A DNA stretch of 64,000 nt from Odobenus rosmarus divergens (GCF_000321225.1 NW_004450562.1:317210-381209), one strand, 5' to 3'; shown: positions 34,949 through 48,044, counted from the stretch's first letter. Notes: generated by a model from the sequence alone, not told the origin. Made by a program: numbers and translations.

Positions 34949-35153
34949 TAGTTTATTTATTTTAAAGATTTTATTTTATTTATTTGACAGAGAGAGAGAG
35001 ATAGCAAGGGCAGGAACACAAGCAGGGGGAGTGGGAGACGGAGAAGCAGGCTTCCCGCCAAGCAGGGAGCCCGATGCAGGGCTTGATCCCAGGACCCCGG
35101 GATCGCAACCAGAGCCGAAGGCGACGCTCAATGACTGAGCCACCCAGGCGCCC
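34949..35153 (-). mobile_element. CAN SINE, minus strand
   Basis: Antisense tail TATTTTAAAGATTTTATTTT to CCACCCAGGCGCCC. Target duplication TTTAAGTCTGA at 34938-34948 and 35154-35164. Confidence 0.95.
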
Positions 35154-35245
35154 TTTAAGTCTGAGTTTTAAAGTGAGGTATGGATGAGATGTTGCTTAGT
35201 AGAGAGTATTAGGGAAGAGGTTTAAATGAATAAATGAGGGTTTTA

Positions 35246-35445
35246 TTTATTTATTTTTTAAAGATTTTATTTATTTATTTGACAGAGAGAGACAGTGAGA
35301 GCAGGAACACAAGCAGGGGGAGTGGGAGAGGGAGAAGCAGGCTTCCCGCTGAGCAGGGAGCCCGATGTAGGACTCGGTCCCAGGACCCTGGGATCATGAC
35401 CTGAGCCGAAGGCAGACGCTTAACGACTGAGCCATCCAGGCGCCC
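35246..35445 (-). mobile_element. CAN SINE, minus strand
   Basis: Antisense tail TTTTTTAAAGATTTTATTT to CCATCCAGGCGCCC. Perfect 15-bp target duplication TAAATGAGGGTTTTA at 35231-35245 and 35446-35460. Confidence 0.95.
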
Positions 35446-35460
35446 TAAATGAGGGTTTTA

Positions 35461-35994
35461 AAATAAGAATATTGATTCTTTCGGACTTAGTAGCATATTA
35501 TGAACATAGTTGAATTTAAGCATTATGGTGGGAATTCTATTTGTATCAGTAGTTTGGCTAGTAAATCTTTTCTTCATTTATATATTTTCCAAGGTCAATT
35601 TTGGATTGATCACACATTTCCTCATTAAAAAAATATAAATGAATCCTGTTTTCCTGGAGTTCTCACAAATTCTGGTCTTGGGTTAAAAGCCACCATTAGA
35701 CTGTCCCATTTACATCAATGTGACTTGCAAGATGAGGGCGTCCCAGGCCAGCTGAGTGTGATTTGGACAGGGCATGAGACCCCGCTGACTCTGTTTACTT
35801 ACCTGTAAAATAGGACAGTCAGACTAGAATTCTTAAGAATCAGTTATTTCTATTGAGATAACTCGGACCTTTCATTCAGAGGGAGTAGTTTTTTCTATCC
35901 CATCTCCTTACTGAGTGTGATCACTTTCGTTTCCACCTGGACTCTTGCCTCGTGCACACACATACAGGTTTTGAATTTTTAAAAAATTCCAACA
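35461..35994. other. Intron 1, nothing recognised
   Basis: About 530 bp of AT-rich sequence between a SINE and an L1 end. Confidence 0.4.
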
Positions 35995-36165
35995 TAGTAA
36001 TGCACTTGTTGTGATGACCACCAGGCATTGTATGAAGTGTTGAATCACTCTTATCGTACACCTGAAACCGATATGACACTGTATGTTAACTAACTAGAAT
36101 TTAAATAAAAACTTAGAGAGAGAGGCAAACCAAAAGAAAAAAAAAAGAGAAAGACAAAAAAGAAA
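35995..36165 (+). mobile_element. Extremely 5'-truncated L1 3' end with A-rich tail
   Basis: GTGTTGAATCACTC, ACACCTGAAACCGATATGAC and TGTATGTTAACTAACTAG with AATTTAAATAAAAACTT form the carnivore L1 3' UTR terminus. Followed by a purine-rich tail (AGAGAGAG, AAAAAAAAAAGAG). Only about 115 bp of element remain. Confidence 0.8.
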
Positions 36166-37311
36166 TTGATGCACAGATGACTTTATTTTTTACAAAATGT
36201 GCCCGTCTACTCCGCTGGCCGTTGTCAATTTGCCTTTGGGGTTTATGGCCCCGGGGTGTCCATGTGCTTTCATCCTCTTATTTCCTGTGCACTTGTCCAC
36301 CTTGTTCACATGGCCAGAAGCCCCTTTGCATCACTTGTTTTTTAACATTACACTACTGTTAATGATTGATTTCAACCCATTTAGTCTTCTGGGCCAGAAG
36401 CTTTTAGGGCCTAATCAATCACTGAATCCATAAACAAGGGCACTACCTCAGACTCCCATGAGCCCTGAATTACATCAGGGTGTTGACAGTCCTAGAGGCC
36501 TGGACCACTCTGTCAGCGACTGTCGGGGGAGGCGAGGATTTGGGTTATGTGCTAGGTGGTAGCAGGGGCAGGGGAAAGGCAGCTGCAGATAAAGATTGAT
36601 CAGAGATAAGAAATTGTTTGTTTGGCAGATAATCCGCATGTGAGTAATTGCAGAGCTGAGAGATTAACTTTTTTTGTTGTTTGCACCCCCATTTGCACCA
36701 GGCTGGCTTATTAAGAGCACTAAAGAGGTGAGAATTTGTGACACACAGACACCCTAGCTCCTCACCCAGGCGTTGCTGTCCGCCCCCCCCCCCCCCCAGT
36801 TTCCCTCCGGGTCCAGGAGCTGTCATCCTGAGTGATTGCCACCTGCCCAGGTTGAGGTGGTGTTGCTTTAGTGGGTCCCCAGTGAGGGTCCCTTGGATAC
36901 CCTAAGAACATTTCTGGAAGAGCTCCATAAAAGCAACCCCTCCATGTCCATAAGGGTGAGTCTGGGCTACCCTCCACAGAGCAGAGGACCTGGACTTAAA
37001 ATATATGGGTGGGTAGAGAGAGAAGATAAAAGCAGAGACGTGCTGGCTCGCACTGGTGTCCTCTGATGTGCAGGAATGCCCGATTGGCTGTCAGGAAGAC
37101 TGGCACCTGCGGAGGGGTCTGTGACACAGGCCAGACGAGTAAGGGACCATGAGAGGCTGGGGAAGAGGTCACGCATTCAGAGACCAGCAGGGCCCGCAGC
37201 TTCTGCGTACTGAGAAGGCTGACGGGATGAAGAGTCTTCTCTCAGGGGTCACACACTCTGGAAGTCCTGAGCTTAGATAGGAGTGATGACAGCTCTGGGA
37301 AGCAATGGGAT
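36166..37311. other. Intron 1, nothing recognised; includes an uninterrupted C-run
   Basis: A poly-C run of about 16-17 at 36782-36798. No repeats or exons recognised otherwise. Confidence 0.5.
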
Positions 37312-37493
37312 GTCTTTTTGTTTTGTTTTGTTTTTAAGATATTTATTTGAGAGAGAGAGCAAGAGTGCATGAGCAGGCAGAGAGGCAGAGGAAGAGGGAG
37401 AAACAGACTCGCTGCTGAGCAGGGAGCTCAGGACCCTGGGATCATGACCTGAGCCAAAGGCAGACACTCAACCAATTGAGCCACCCAGGCGCT
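37312..37493 (-). mobile_element. CAN SINE, minus strand, shortened body
   Basis: Antisense tail TTTTTGTTTTGTTTTG to CCACCCAGGCGCT. It lacks part of the usual middle. Directly abuts the target copy of the next SINE. Confidence 0.92.
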
Positions 37494-37505
37494 CCAGGAC
37501 TGGAT

Positions 37506-37695
37506 TTTTTTTTTTTTTAATGTTTTATTTATTTATTCATGAGAGTCAGAGAGAGAGAGAGAGAGAGGCAGAGGCAGAGGGAGAAGCAGGCTCCCCGCCT
37601 AGCAGGGAGCCCGATGCGGGACTCAATCCCAGGACCCTGGGATCATGACCTGAGCCGAAGGCAGACGCTTAACCATCTGAGCCACCCAGGCGCCC
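37506..37695 (-). mobile_element. CAN SINE, minus strand
   Basis: Antisense tail TTTTTTTTTTAATGTTTTA to CCACCCAGGCGCCC. Perfect 12-bp target duplication CCAGGACTGGAT at 37494-37505 and 37696-37707. Confidence 0.95.
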
Positions 37696-37707
37696 CCAGG
37701 ACTGGAT

Positions 37708-40700
37708 GGTTTTAAACCAGAGATTCGACCTGCTACAGGAGCAGAGCAGACAGTGTCTTGATCCCCCACGAGAAGGTCTGAGATGTGCATGGTACATGCA
37801 GCTTGTACTGCTAAGTACCCTCACCCAAAGAAAGCTTGGTTGTGAACACCTTCCCCGAACCTTTGCCAACACCCCTTGAATGGTGGTCCCTTTTCCGTGG
37901 CCTGTGGTTTGTGGTGTTCTGCCAGAAGAATGATGGGCATTCCTTTATGCTTGCAAGATCATTTGAGGGTCTCCCCAGGGCCACCAGCTGGTCATTCACT
38001 GAGTGTATTCATGTGCTTCAGCAGCATGAGCCACATTGCCAAGGTGAGGCTGAGAGGCGGCCGGGGAGGAGGTGGCCTCCTTGGAGTTCACTCTTTGCTG
38101 GGGCTCTACCCCTTGTTCTGCCTGGGGCTGGTTGAAGCTTCAACCTTCGCAGAAAGCTCTTGGCTGGGTGGACACATCTTGAAATGGGCTTCATATCCAA
38201 ATTGAAAAGGAGATAAATGACAGGGGACCGTTTCTCCTGTTCTCATGTACCTCCTGCTTCTGTAGGAACATTTAACTCCAAATACATTTGGCCAGAGATG
38301 TAACACGTTCTAATTTGGAAACGTGACCCTGGCTACTTCTGAAAGGTGCCCCTTTGCCCGGTTGTCACACAGTTAACACAGGTGTGTCACTTCTGCCTGA
38401 ATGTCATTTCCCTGGGCCCTAGGCCCCCATCTCAGTCACTGTTAGACCCTTCCGCACAGCCTAGCCCTGAGCTCCACATATCCTACGTGCGCTATGAATA
38501 AGGGCTGGATTACTCTGTTGAGTACAGATATTCAGCTTACACATGTAAAGGCTTTTGGTGAAAGGGGTTTATGTGGGGGCGGCGTTTTTGGGAGTGCGTG
38601 ATGCCTGGAGGGTCTTCAAGATTTGGCAGGTCCTCGTATAAGCACAGCCTTGAGCCTCCCGGCCTCCTTCCCGTAAGGTTCCTGACAGCCTCCAGGGACG
38701 AAGACTGTTCATCCGGAACACGATCTTTGGACTCCTGGGGGAGAGTAGGAGGGCGTCCCCAGGGCTCCTTCTCTGATGGGGGTCACCATTTTCACCCTCA
38801 GGGAGGACTGATGAGGGTGACCTGGCCTTTGTCAGGATTGCCCAGGAACAGTGGAGACAAGGTCCTTCTAGTCCTGAGACAGTTCCATGCCTTTGCAAAC
38901 AAAACACTTCACAAAAGGGTGCCGCCTCCACCCCCATCCTGGTGAAAGGTGGCGGAAGGAAGCGGTGGCTGACAGCTGAGTTAAACAAACTCGAAGGTAG
39001 GTCACATTTCTGACATACCATTTTCCTCCGCCGTACCAGCAGCTGCCCTCTACTTTGAAAGGGGGCTTAGCTGCTCATATAAACTTTGGTTCGTGATAAT
39101 GTAAACTATTATTAGGATTATCTTTTTATTCACATATATACCTGCCTCTCTGTCTCCCTTATTTATGCTCTTTTTGAAACACTCCTTTCCCTTCAGTACC
39201 CAGAGCCAGCATCAACGGCTCTGAAAGCGAAGGAACACCTCAGAACAGACACCCTCCTTAAATCTCTCTGGTTGAAAAGGACTCTGGGAATGAATCACTG
39301 GGCAGAGGAAGCTTCAAATCTCCACAAAGCTTCCAGGTTAAAACTGGCGTGTGATGTTGACAAAACATTTCAGTTAAGAAAGAATTTTTTTTTCTTTTTT
39401 GGGGGTGGGGGTGAAGATTTGTCCCAACGGTGTTTTATGTTTTAATGCAAAAGTGCTTGATTCTCACTTGAGGATCTTTGGCTTTCAGAGTCTCTCCCCT
39501 ATTTCATCGCCACCCTGTAGAACCATTTGCCATTTGCCCCGCAGGACGTTCTGGAGGTGAGAGAAGGTCCGGAGGCTCTCACTGCTGTCAGCCGTCCCTG
39601 CCTCCCTGCCTCCCTGCTACTTTGTCGGAGGCCACAGAGGTGCTCCTCAGCCTCAGGTGCTCCTGTGTGGTTTTGTCAGCGGAGGGCGGGTTAGTGAGCC
39701 AGCCAAGAAAAACTAATAACCTTTCCAATTTTTAATAAAATGTCTCTCTCACCCTTTGTTTTTCCCTTTACTCTTCCCTAAAAGAAAGAACAGACTGACG
39801 TCTTAAGCACATCTGGACACTTTTTGTAAAGCTTTTACCCTGAATTCCCAGAAGGAATGTATTGGCTCCCATTTTTCTAAGCAAAAACTGAAATGCCTCC
39901 TTTGTTTATAAGTACTGTGCTTGCATATTTTAATAAAACTATAAAGAAAGAAATTGCTCTGATTTAAGGGTCCTTAGCTAGGGCAACACATTCTCCTTTA
40001 TGCTTCTCTTGAAGTCTTTGAGAGGTGCTAAAAGTTTATGGTTGGTTATTTTTGGTGGGGGTGGGGAAGGGAGGGGTATGGGATCCATGTGTCCCTTTTG
40101 AAATTACTTTTTCTTTTTTCTGTGGCTCTGCTGGGGCTAGGGGGCAGGGATGTTCATAGTCCTGGTCCGTCTGTTCTGTTCTACCCATGCATTGCCCTCA
40201 TGGTGAATACCATATAGATACAATCAGATTATAATGTTCCAGATCTGAGAGCTCAAAGGTCTGAAATGGAATCCATCTTCCCTTTATCAGATAGTGTTTG
40301 TTTTCTTCTAAAAGAAGGAAATCTTCTAAGAAACTCATTGTTGCTGAGAAAGTGAAGCTAATCTTACATTAATATTAGTCTATTAGATGTTGGCATGGGG
40401 TTCTTCTAGTATGGGGAGAATTTCAAAAGAGTTTAAATGAGTGTGAAACTTCTTAACACAAGATGAGGCATTTGCTATGTTGGGGAACTTATAAGATGAT
40501 ATGGGTCTTTTCAAACTGGTGATTGCAGGAGTTCTTTTGTATGCCTTTAAAAATTATGTTTATGAAATGAAGTTGTACCTTCGAAAATATAGAAGTGTAG
40601 TGTGGTTAAGTTATGAGGGTTATGGCTCTGTTACTACCCAATAAATGTTCATTAGTGATAAGCATTTAACCAGCGTGGTAGTTACTGCTTCTTAGAATAT

Positions 40701-41156
40701 TTTGTCTAGACCTGTTCTGAGTGTCTGGAAATAAACTGTACAAGTGTAATCCTCTTCTCAGAGATGAAGCAAGTTTTGACCAAACTTTGGCTTTATTCCT
40801 TTACTTTCAGGGAAGAAGGTTGTTAGCCCCGGAAGCCAAAATTGATCTACAGAGCCTATCAGTGCTATTGGATGTACATCTGTCAAGTGGCCACAAGTGT
40901 TGGATAATGTCCAAAACAGAATAGTCTGAAAATTAATATTTGTATTTGTGACTTTGTGCAAAAATTCACCATTTTTATGAGCTCTGGACAAATAAGGTTT
41001 GCCTGAACTGAAATTTAACTTGATAGCTCTGAGTCGTACTAATAATGTTCTAGCTTATCTTTTTGACTTTTAGAGTTCTGGGAAATTGTCGATGATTTGG
41101 AATGCTAGCTATTAAACCAGTTGGTTGGAGTATTTGGTTAAAAAAAAAAATTACCT
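37708..41156. other. Intron 1, 3.4 kb with nothing recognised
   Basis: No SINE or L1. Contains a G-run cluster at 40057-40077 (runs of 5, 4, 3 and 4). Open frames to 150 codons (38569-39021, minus strand) match no family. May include regulatory DNA; not provable here. Confidence 0.45.
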
Positions 41157-41365
41157 GGGGCACCTGGGTGGCTTGGTCATTAAGCGTCTGCCTTCGGCTC
41201 AGGTCATGATCTCAGGGTCCTGGGATCGAGCCCGGCATCGGCATCGGGCTCCCTGCTCAGTGGGAAACCTGCTTCTCCCTCTCCCTCTCCCCCTGCTTGT
41301 GTTCCCTCATTCGCTGTGTCTCTCTCTGTCAAATAAATAAATAAATAAATACTTTTTAAAAAAAT
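41157..41365 (+). mobile_element. CAN SINE, plus strand
   Basis: Head GGGGCACCTGGGTGGCTTGG, a duplicated GCATCGGCATCGG in the box B-proximal part, and tail AAATAAATAAATAAATAAATAC. Imperfect target repeat (AAATTACCTG and AAATGACCTG). Confidence 0.93.
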
Positions 41366-42289
41366 GACCTGATTTAGAACTAGTGGTTAATTCAGTGTTG
41401 GTTGCCTCTATATTTTTCAGATAGCATTGTTTCAAAAATTGCAAAAAGGTTTTACAAATTTAACTGTGGCTCAAACTATAAAGCACTGAGCAGATCTTGG
41501 GAGGTACGGTGACTTGGGGTCCTATGTTCTTCTCCCTAACGTGAGAGATTGGAGGCTTGTCCTGGGAGGATCTTGACTCTGAGGGTAGCTGCCTACATAG
41601 TAACTTTTACCTGCACACAAAACCCTGGTGGGGACCAGCAGTCTTTCAGTACCTTTTTCCAGGGCTATCATCACTTTTTTTCTTAAGTTTTCAAACACAG
41701 GAAAAGATTTTATTTAGATGGTTCTTTTAATATGCTTTCTACTTTTATGGGAAACCAGGGGATGAGTTTGAATAGCAGCAAAAGACTTGGAAATTGATAT
41801 GGAGGAGTGATTCTAAATGATCCACCAGTATGATGATTTTCTCAGGGATTTGTATCATCAGCAAGGTGGTTCTTGTGTTGAAAATATCCATTTTGACATT
41901 TTTTACATGCAATTTATTTGATATTCTTTAATTTTTGTTTCATTCTTCACTGCCTGAAGGCTTTTCCAGGCTCCTCTACTCGGCCAACCTCATTTCTTCT
42001 ATCTTTTTTTCCTCCTCACGTGCCCTAACTGTGGGTAGTCCCACAAAGCCCAGTTCCTGACCTTTTGTTTTTCTCTATTCCTTCTATTAGCCCATATATC
42101 CCTAAGGTTCTGTGACATGACTTCACATATGACTTTCTGTCTTCTAATCCTACATTTCAAAAAAAAAATATGGTATTAGAAGAGACTCTCTAGTCACCTT
42201 ACCTTCACTAAGTTTTTTTCCACATCCCCCTTAAAAAAGGACTCTTCCTTTGCAGTGTTCTCTTTATTGCTCCAAAAATCACCAGTCCC
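41366..42289. other. Intron 1, nothing recognised
   Basis: AT-rich with no named element. Confidence 0.45.
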
Positions 42290-42540
42290 CCAAATTCCCA
42301 AAATAGGAGCCCTCAGGGTACCTTGGAATATTCCATCATCTCTGTATCACATTTGTCCCAAAGTCCCGCCTTTTGTTCTTAAAAATGCCCCATAGATGTG
42401 ACCTGTACCACCTCACATCTGGACACCTGCAGTGGCCACCTCGTGGGCCTACCCAGCTCAGCTCCAACTGGCCACCTTCCTAGTTCTTCCTGCAAATGTG
42501 CTATAGCACTATTTTATTGTTACTTTCCTCCTCAAAATCC
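42290..42540 (+). repeat. Possible L2 fragment
   Basis: Segments such as CTGCAGTGGCCACCTCGTGGGCC and CAACTGGCCACCTTCC look like the L2 coding module; very diverged. Confidence 0.3.
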
Positions 42541-42544
42541 TGCT

Positions 42545-43075
42545 CACAAATGTGGTAAAAGAGACACAAGATAAAATTTACCATTTTAACCATTTTTGAG
42601 TGTTAATTCAGTGGCTCTGAGTACATTCACATTGTTGGGCAACCATCACCACCTTCCATCTCCAGAACTTTGATCTTCTTAACCTGCAACTCTGTGCCCA
42701 TTCAAGAGTAACTCCGCGGGGCGCCTGGGTGGCTCAGTCGTTAGGCGTCTGCCTTCGGCTTGGGTCGTGGTCCCAGGGTCCTGGGATCGAGCCCCGCATC
42801 GCGCTCCCTGCTCAGCAGGAGGCCTGCTTCTCCCTCTCCCACTCCCCCTGCTTGTGTTCCCTCTCTCGCTGTGTCTCTCTCTGTCAAATGAATAAAATCT
42901 TAAAAAAAAGAGTAACTCCGCATTCTCCCTGCCCCCACCCAACCCCGCAGCCTCCTGATTCTATTTTCTGTCTCTGTGAATTTGACCACTCTAGGCACCT
43001 CATATCAGAGGAATCCTACACTATCTGTCCTTTTGTGCCAATGTTAGATTTTTCAAGATTATATTTAGTGATTCT
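42545..43075 (-). repeat. L1M 3' region, antisense, split by a SINE
   Basis: AAAATTTACCATTTTAACC and ACATTGTTGGGCAACCATC, and after the SINE, CTGTGAATTTGACCACTC, GGCACCTCATATCAGAGGAA and TGTCCTTTTGTGCC, form a common L1M antisense module. The SINE at 42718-42907 interrupts it. Confidence 0.75.
42718..42907 (+). mobile_element. CAN SINE, plus strand, inserted in the L1M remnant
   Basis: Head GGGGCGCCTGGGTGGCTCAG and tail AAATGAATAAAATCTTAAAA. Perfect 14-bp target duplication AAGAGTAACTCCGC at 42704-42717 and 42908-42921. Low divergence suggests a recent insertion. Confidence 0.97.
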
Positions 43076-45129
43076 TGTCTTTAGAAATTTCGTTGAAGAG
43101 TTGGTAAAAGCAGACAAAGGGTCTTTGTTTCAGTCTTCTTCTCTGGATGTAGTGAACGCTACCTGGGAGCATGGCACTGGTTTACCCCAGGTGCAGACAG
43201 AGTCGAGATGTGTGGGGAGGAGGACTGGGGAAGATGAGGAGGGTGCTGATGGAGACTCCCAGCTTGGGCCTCCACCCATCAAAAGTTAGTGACATTTTTT
43301 GTCATGGAGGTGAAAGATGGGGTGAAAATTGCAAGTGGATGGTGACCAGGCCTCTCCTTGCTCCTTCCAGAATGTCTTCCATCTGTAGTCGGGGCAGGGA
43401 GTCAGGCCCATCCTGAAAATAAGAGGACAGGTGTAATGAGACCCCACTTTGGTCTTCTCTGTTTTGTCACTGGTGCCTCTGGTCTTCAGGCCCTGGGGTC
43501 TGCCTCATCCCTTTGATTCAACTCTCTGGTCCTTTGGTTTATCCTTTGAAGCTGCTGTTTTATTGCCTCTTTCTTCTTTACCTGGAGCCCAGCCCATTCC
43601 CACCTTGGCTCGGATCAGAGGCCCTTCCCCTGAAATCCTGCCTGCCAAATCAGGTTTGTGCTCACCTCTCTAAGGACCACATTGTTCTGGTGTTGCCTGA
43701 CTGCAAGATGCACCACATGCATTACTGAGCCCCAGCCCCTCCTGAGCCCATTTTTTCAGGCCAGTTGGGGTGTTTCAGCTAGAAGCCTGCGGGTATTGGT
43801 CACCTACTCCAGGACTGCTAGAATGGTGGTTCTGACTAAGGAGGAAGTTTCCACATCTACCTCGAGGTGTAGTGGCCATTTACTGAATGCTTGCCATGGG
43901 GGTGGTATAGTTGGTTACAAGTGCATTTGTGCGTGTGTTTGCTTGAAATAGTCTCCCTATTCACCACCTCAAAGCCCCCAGTGCTCTAGGGTCCAGTTAG
44001 GGACTTGTCTACTCTGAAGACACTTCTCCGGGGAGCCTTCTTCTGTTCAACACTCCCTTCTCTGAAATCCTCTTACACTTGAGCTCAGTCGCATAACTAA
44101 CTTAGCACATTCATTCTCAATCACTTATAACGGCCTTCCCAGTGTAAAGTACGTTTCTAGCCTTTAAAGCATCTGTTGATAAATTCTAGGGCATTATCTG
44201 AGGTTATTCATGAGTAAATGAGGAAGCAAGAACCTTGGGGTACGGTTAAATATTGCTTTTAGATCGGGTGAAGTGTTTGAGGCAGAGATCATCCTTCTTC
44301 AATGCCCAGGCTACACATGTGTTATGATTTTAATTGCAAAATAGAATTTACAATTTTAGCAAATGAATGGTTTCATCTCCTCAGCTTGCTCTGTAGAATC
44401 TCCCCACGCTGGTGTTCTTCCAGCTGCCTTCCTCCGAAGAGTTGAGCTCTTAGGTTTTTATGCGGCTGTAATGTGATTACTGTGTAGTCCGGAGGATGTT
44501 GTCAGCCCTCTTCTTGGGTTTGCCAGAGTTTCCTTTTTTCATTTTACACAGTTCTGTTATTTACATGAGACTAGCCAAGTAATCATAAAATCCCCTAAAT
44601 TCATGTAATTTTTAAGGACCTTCAGGATAAGTTATGGTAATTTGGTTACCCAACAGAACAGCGTTACTGCATCCAGGATACCCAAGTCAGCAGGCAGCCT
44701 ACTGAAATAGTAACAGGTATGCACTGCACTGGGAAGCTTTCTCGAGGTGTCTGCCCTGTTGCCTTTTTCATGTACTCAACCAGTTGTAGAACAGGTGAAA
44801 GGGCCTGTCTTACTACTTTTTAATAGGTGCTTTCTCTTGGTAGAGAATGATGGATAATTAAAGCTGGCAGGACCTTTAGAAAGAATTTGGCCCAGTGGTC
44901 CCAATTCTTACCTCATTAGGATCTTTTGTTTTATTTCTTCCGTCGGCCCCACATACTTCTCCCAAAAGGCACTGCATTCATTATTAGCTGGTGAAGATTT
45001 ATCAGAATAAGTGTTCTCTATATTAGGATCTAACTTATGTCAAGCCATAGTCCATATGATGCATGCAATAGAGAGAGTCCAGAAGAGTCGTCAAAGTAAT
45101 GGAGAAGGAAGGATGTTGGGGGAGGGTTT
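43076..45129. other. Intron 1, nothing clear
   Basis: A weak L2-like segment at about 43970-44110. Otherwise unique-looking sequence with no SINE or exon. Confidence 0.4.
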
Positions 45130-45380
45130 TTTGTTTTCAATGGAGATGTAATTAACGTATAACAGTGCATAAGTGTAGGGTATACAGTATGTTGATTTGA
45201 TTACATTAAATGTATCAGTATGATTACCACTGAAGCTTTAGCCAACACCTCTATCAAGTCACATAATTATCGTTTCTTTTTTTGCAGTGAGAACATTTAA
45301 GAGCTAGTCCCTTAGCGATTTTGAATTATACGATATAGTAGTGTTGATGTTGACTGGGGAGGATTTTCATATTGTCTATA
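45130..45380 (-). repeat. L1MA-type 3' UTR, antisense
   Basis: AATGGAGATGTAATTAACGTATAACAG...GTGTAGGGTATACAG...CAGTGAGAACATTTAAGAGC is an antisense L1MA 3' UTR module. Confidence 0.65.
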
Positions 45381-48001
45381 CTCAAATTTCCTTTGCCTTG
45401 TTATATTTACAAAAATAATAAAGCCCTGGTCTAAAGAAAAGCTTACACTTTTTCCTAGAAACTTGAAAACCCACTCTTCGGGTTCTCTGAGAGCCAGGGA
45501 ATATCACATCCCTCCTGGGCAGACAGGGGAGTGGCAGATGCACCCTGGTGCCCGCCCCAGCCTCCTGCCCACCACGCCTTGGGCAGCCATGCCTGTCTGG
45601 GGCTTTTCCTCCTCAGCGCTCCTGTGAATTCACTGGCTCTGTGCCCCACAAAACAGGGCTACTCGCCTGAAGCTTGGCCTTGTATCGACCCAGCTCCTTC
45701 TTAGATTGAAGTCATTTTAGCCAGAAACTTTGACCTCCCTTTCGTATTTTTGAAATACTTAGTCACTGCTTTGATTTTTTTTTCTTCTGGTAAGTCTCTG
45801 TTTCACCATAACCTTATGACAAAATGTTACAGGCTTCTAATTTATTTCCCCCATATTGCTTTGATTTTGTAAACGTCTCTCCATGGGAAGCCTAGTGAAG
45901 GGGACAAGGTGCATTGATTTCTTCCTATTGCCTGACCAAGAAAGTGCTGTGTGCCATTTTGCTTGTGTCAGCCCTGTTGGAGAGGAGCTGGAGCCCACCC
46001 CCAGGACCACTTCAGCAGGGAGGAAGTGTGCACCTAACTGCTGGGCCATTGCCTTGTCTGCCTCATACAAATCTGCTTTCTCATTTCCGCCTCTATACCA
46101 ATCTGTGCCAGGAGTCCTCAGAGAGGTATTATAGGGAGGCCTTCATTCCTGGGACGTCTGTACCGCCTCCTTTCACCCACAGGAAAGTTTATCTAAGTCT
46201 GAAATCAACCAAGACAGTGATTCTTCATTTTTACATCATTCTTTGCCCTCCTTCTCAGGATGACATTTTAGCTGTTCAAGGAATTTAAAACAAAGCTGAA
46301 TATTTCTTGGCAAACACAATCATTTCCTTCATTGGGAAATTAGGAGAGTCTTCTAGATTTATTGCTTATAGTTTAAGGGCAGACTGCTGGCTTCCATCCA
46401 AGAAGCGGGGAGACATAAAAGTTGCAAAGACCATTAGTGTCTGAGTATATTCTTCCGATTGCCTGCTATTTTGAAATTAGCTTGGCAAAAGGTAAAAATC
46501 AGAACCAGTAGTGAAATACTTTACTCTTTTGAAACTTGTAAAGTTCATCAAAATAAACTTGTGGGGACTTGGCATCACAGAAGTGCTCATGTCCTTTCTC
46601 TGTCTACCAACATCTTTTTGAAGCTTTGAAGGAGTTTGGTATGTCTAGAGTAGAAGTCAAAGCCATAGATTCTTTTCATTAAAAAAAAAAAAAATGGAGT
46701 TTTAGATTATCTTCCACTGCAGCTCTTGGGCAAATATTTAAAAACATATCCAAAACCTAACCCAATTTTGTGTGTTGACCACAAACACCATAGACTGTCA
46801 AGGCAACTGAGCAGGAGCAGGGGAAATCAGCTGTTCTCTCGATATTCTTGATACCATGAGTCCGGTAAAAAAAGAAATAAGAAATAGCCACATTGTTTAT
46901 TTTTTAACTTGATTCGGTGAAACTGACTTGACTGCAGACATGACTGTTGTCCTTTGTGGTCTAAAAGGCATGCCGTGTGCCCACTTAATGGGCCCGTGCA
47001 GATAACAGCAGAAATAGTTGTCTTTTACGTTGCTACTTTGTAAAGTTCATGAGTCCCAACATCCTGAACAAAGTGTTCAATTACGGAGTTGTAACAAATA
47101 CTGCCTGTGAAGGATTAGAGTTGAGGCATCAATCCAGAGTTCTATTTAAAATTGAGGTGATTACTCTCAACCGCCTCCCTCGGCCATTTAAATTTTGCTT
47201 TTAATCACCAATGTTTCCCTTGGATCACTGAACCACTCAGGGTGTCCTTCTGTGCACCTGGTGTTAAGCTGTTGAGTTATGGATAAGGCAGGCTGGTGGG
47301 GGCCCCAGTGGATTGCATGGGTCTCGAAGCTTCCTGAAATACTGCGTGCATGCTTGTGTGTACACACAGGGGCCACAGCCCTCACCAAATTCTCAGAGAC
47401 CTCTGTGTCCCCACATGTGAAGCTGAGACCCTCTGTTGAGATGGATGGAGGAGTAAATGAGAGGATTTTAGTGATGTTGGTCCTGGTGGTGAGAGTGTTG
47501 CTGAGAGAGGGATGGTGACAGTGGTGTTGTACCTGTGTAGCAACTCATACTTACCCCTGGTTTCAGGTGTAATCAGTGTTTGAAAGCCTGGGAATATCAC
47601 TCAAACCTTCAGCATATCCTTGCACCTTGAGACAATCTTGTGCCTCAGCCCGTGAGCACGTGTGAAGGGGACCCCTGTGCTGACAAGGGTGCTGAACTGG
47701 GTGTTGCATAGCCTGCGACTCATGTCTGAGCACCTTCATCTTTGTTCATGTTCACCTAGTTAATACCAGACCAGTGACACGGACCTGGTAAGCAGCAGGC
47801 ACTCAATAAATGGAAATGGCATGTTTGTAGGGGACCGGCTCTAGAAAATCACATTTGTCGACCTTTTCTGCAGGAAAGAAGCTCTGCTCGATCGACACAG
47901 AGTCTTGATACTGCTCTCAAGTAACTCGGATTCCCACCAGTCGTGCAGAACCAAGGCTGTTGAGATTTGAGTGTTTGGTGGGCTGGAGGAGTGGCTGAGG
48001 T

Positions 48002-48044
48002 GGGGAGGGGATGGGGGGGGGGGGTGGCAGGGCGGGGGGATGGG
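48002..48044 (+). promoter_or_regulatory. G-run cluster, quadruplex-type
   Basis: Runs of 4, 4, 11, 3, 6 and 3 Gs separated by short loops. Confidence 0.5.

Noticed and set aside
39043..39062. CTCF-like GCCCTCTACTTT
   Set aside because: The essential TGG end is missing.
42729..43289. 186-codon plus-strand frame
   Set aside because: Begins inside a SINE and continues through the L1M remnant.
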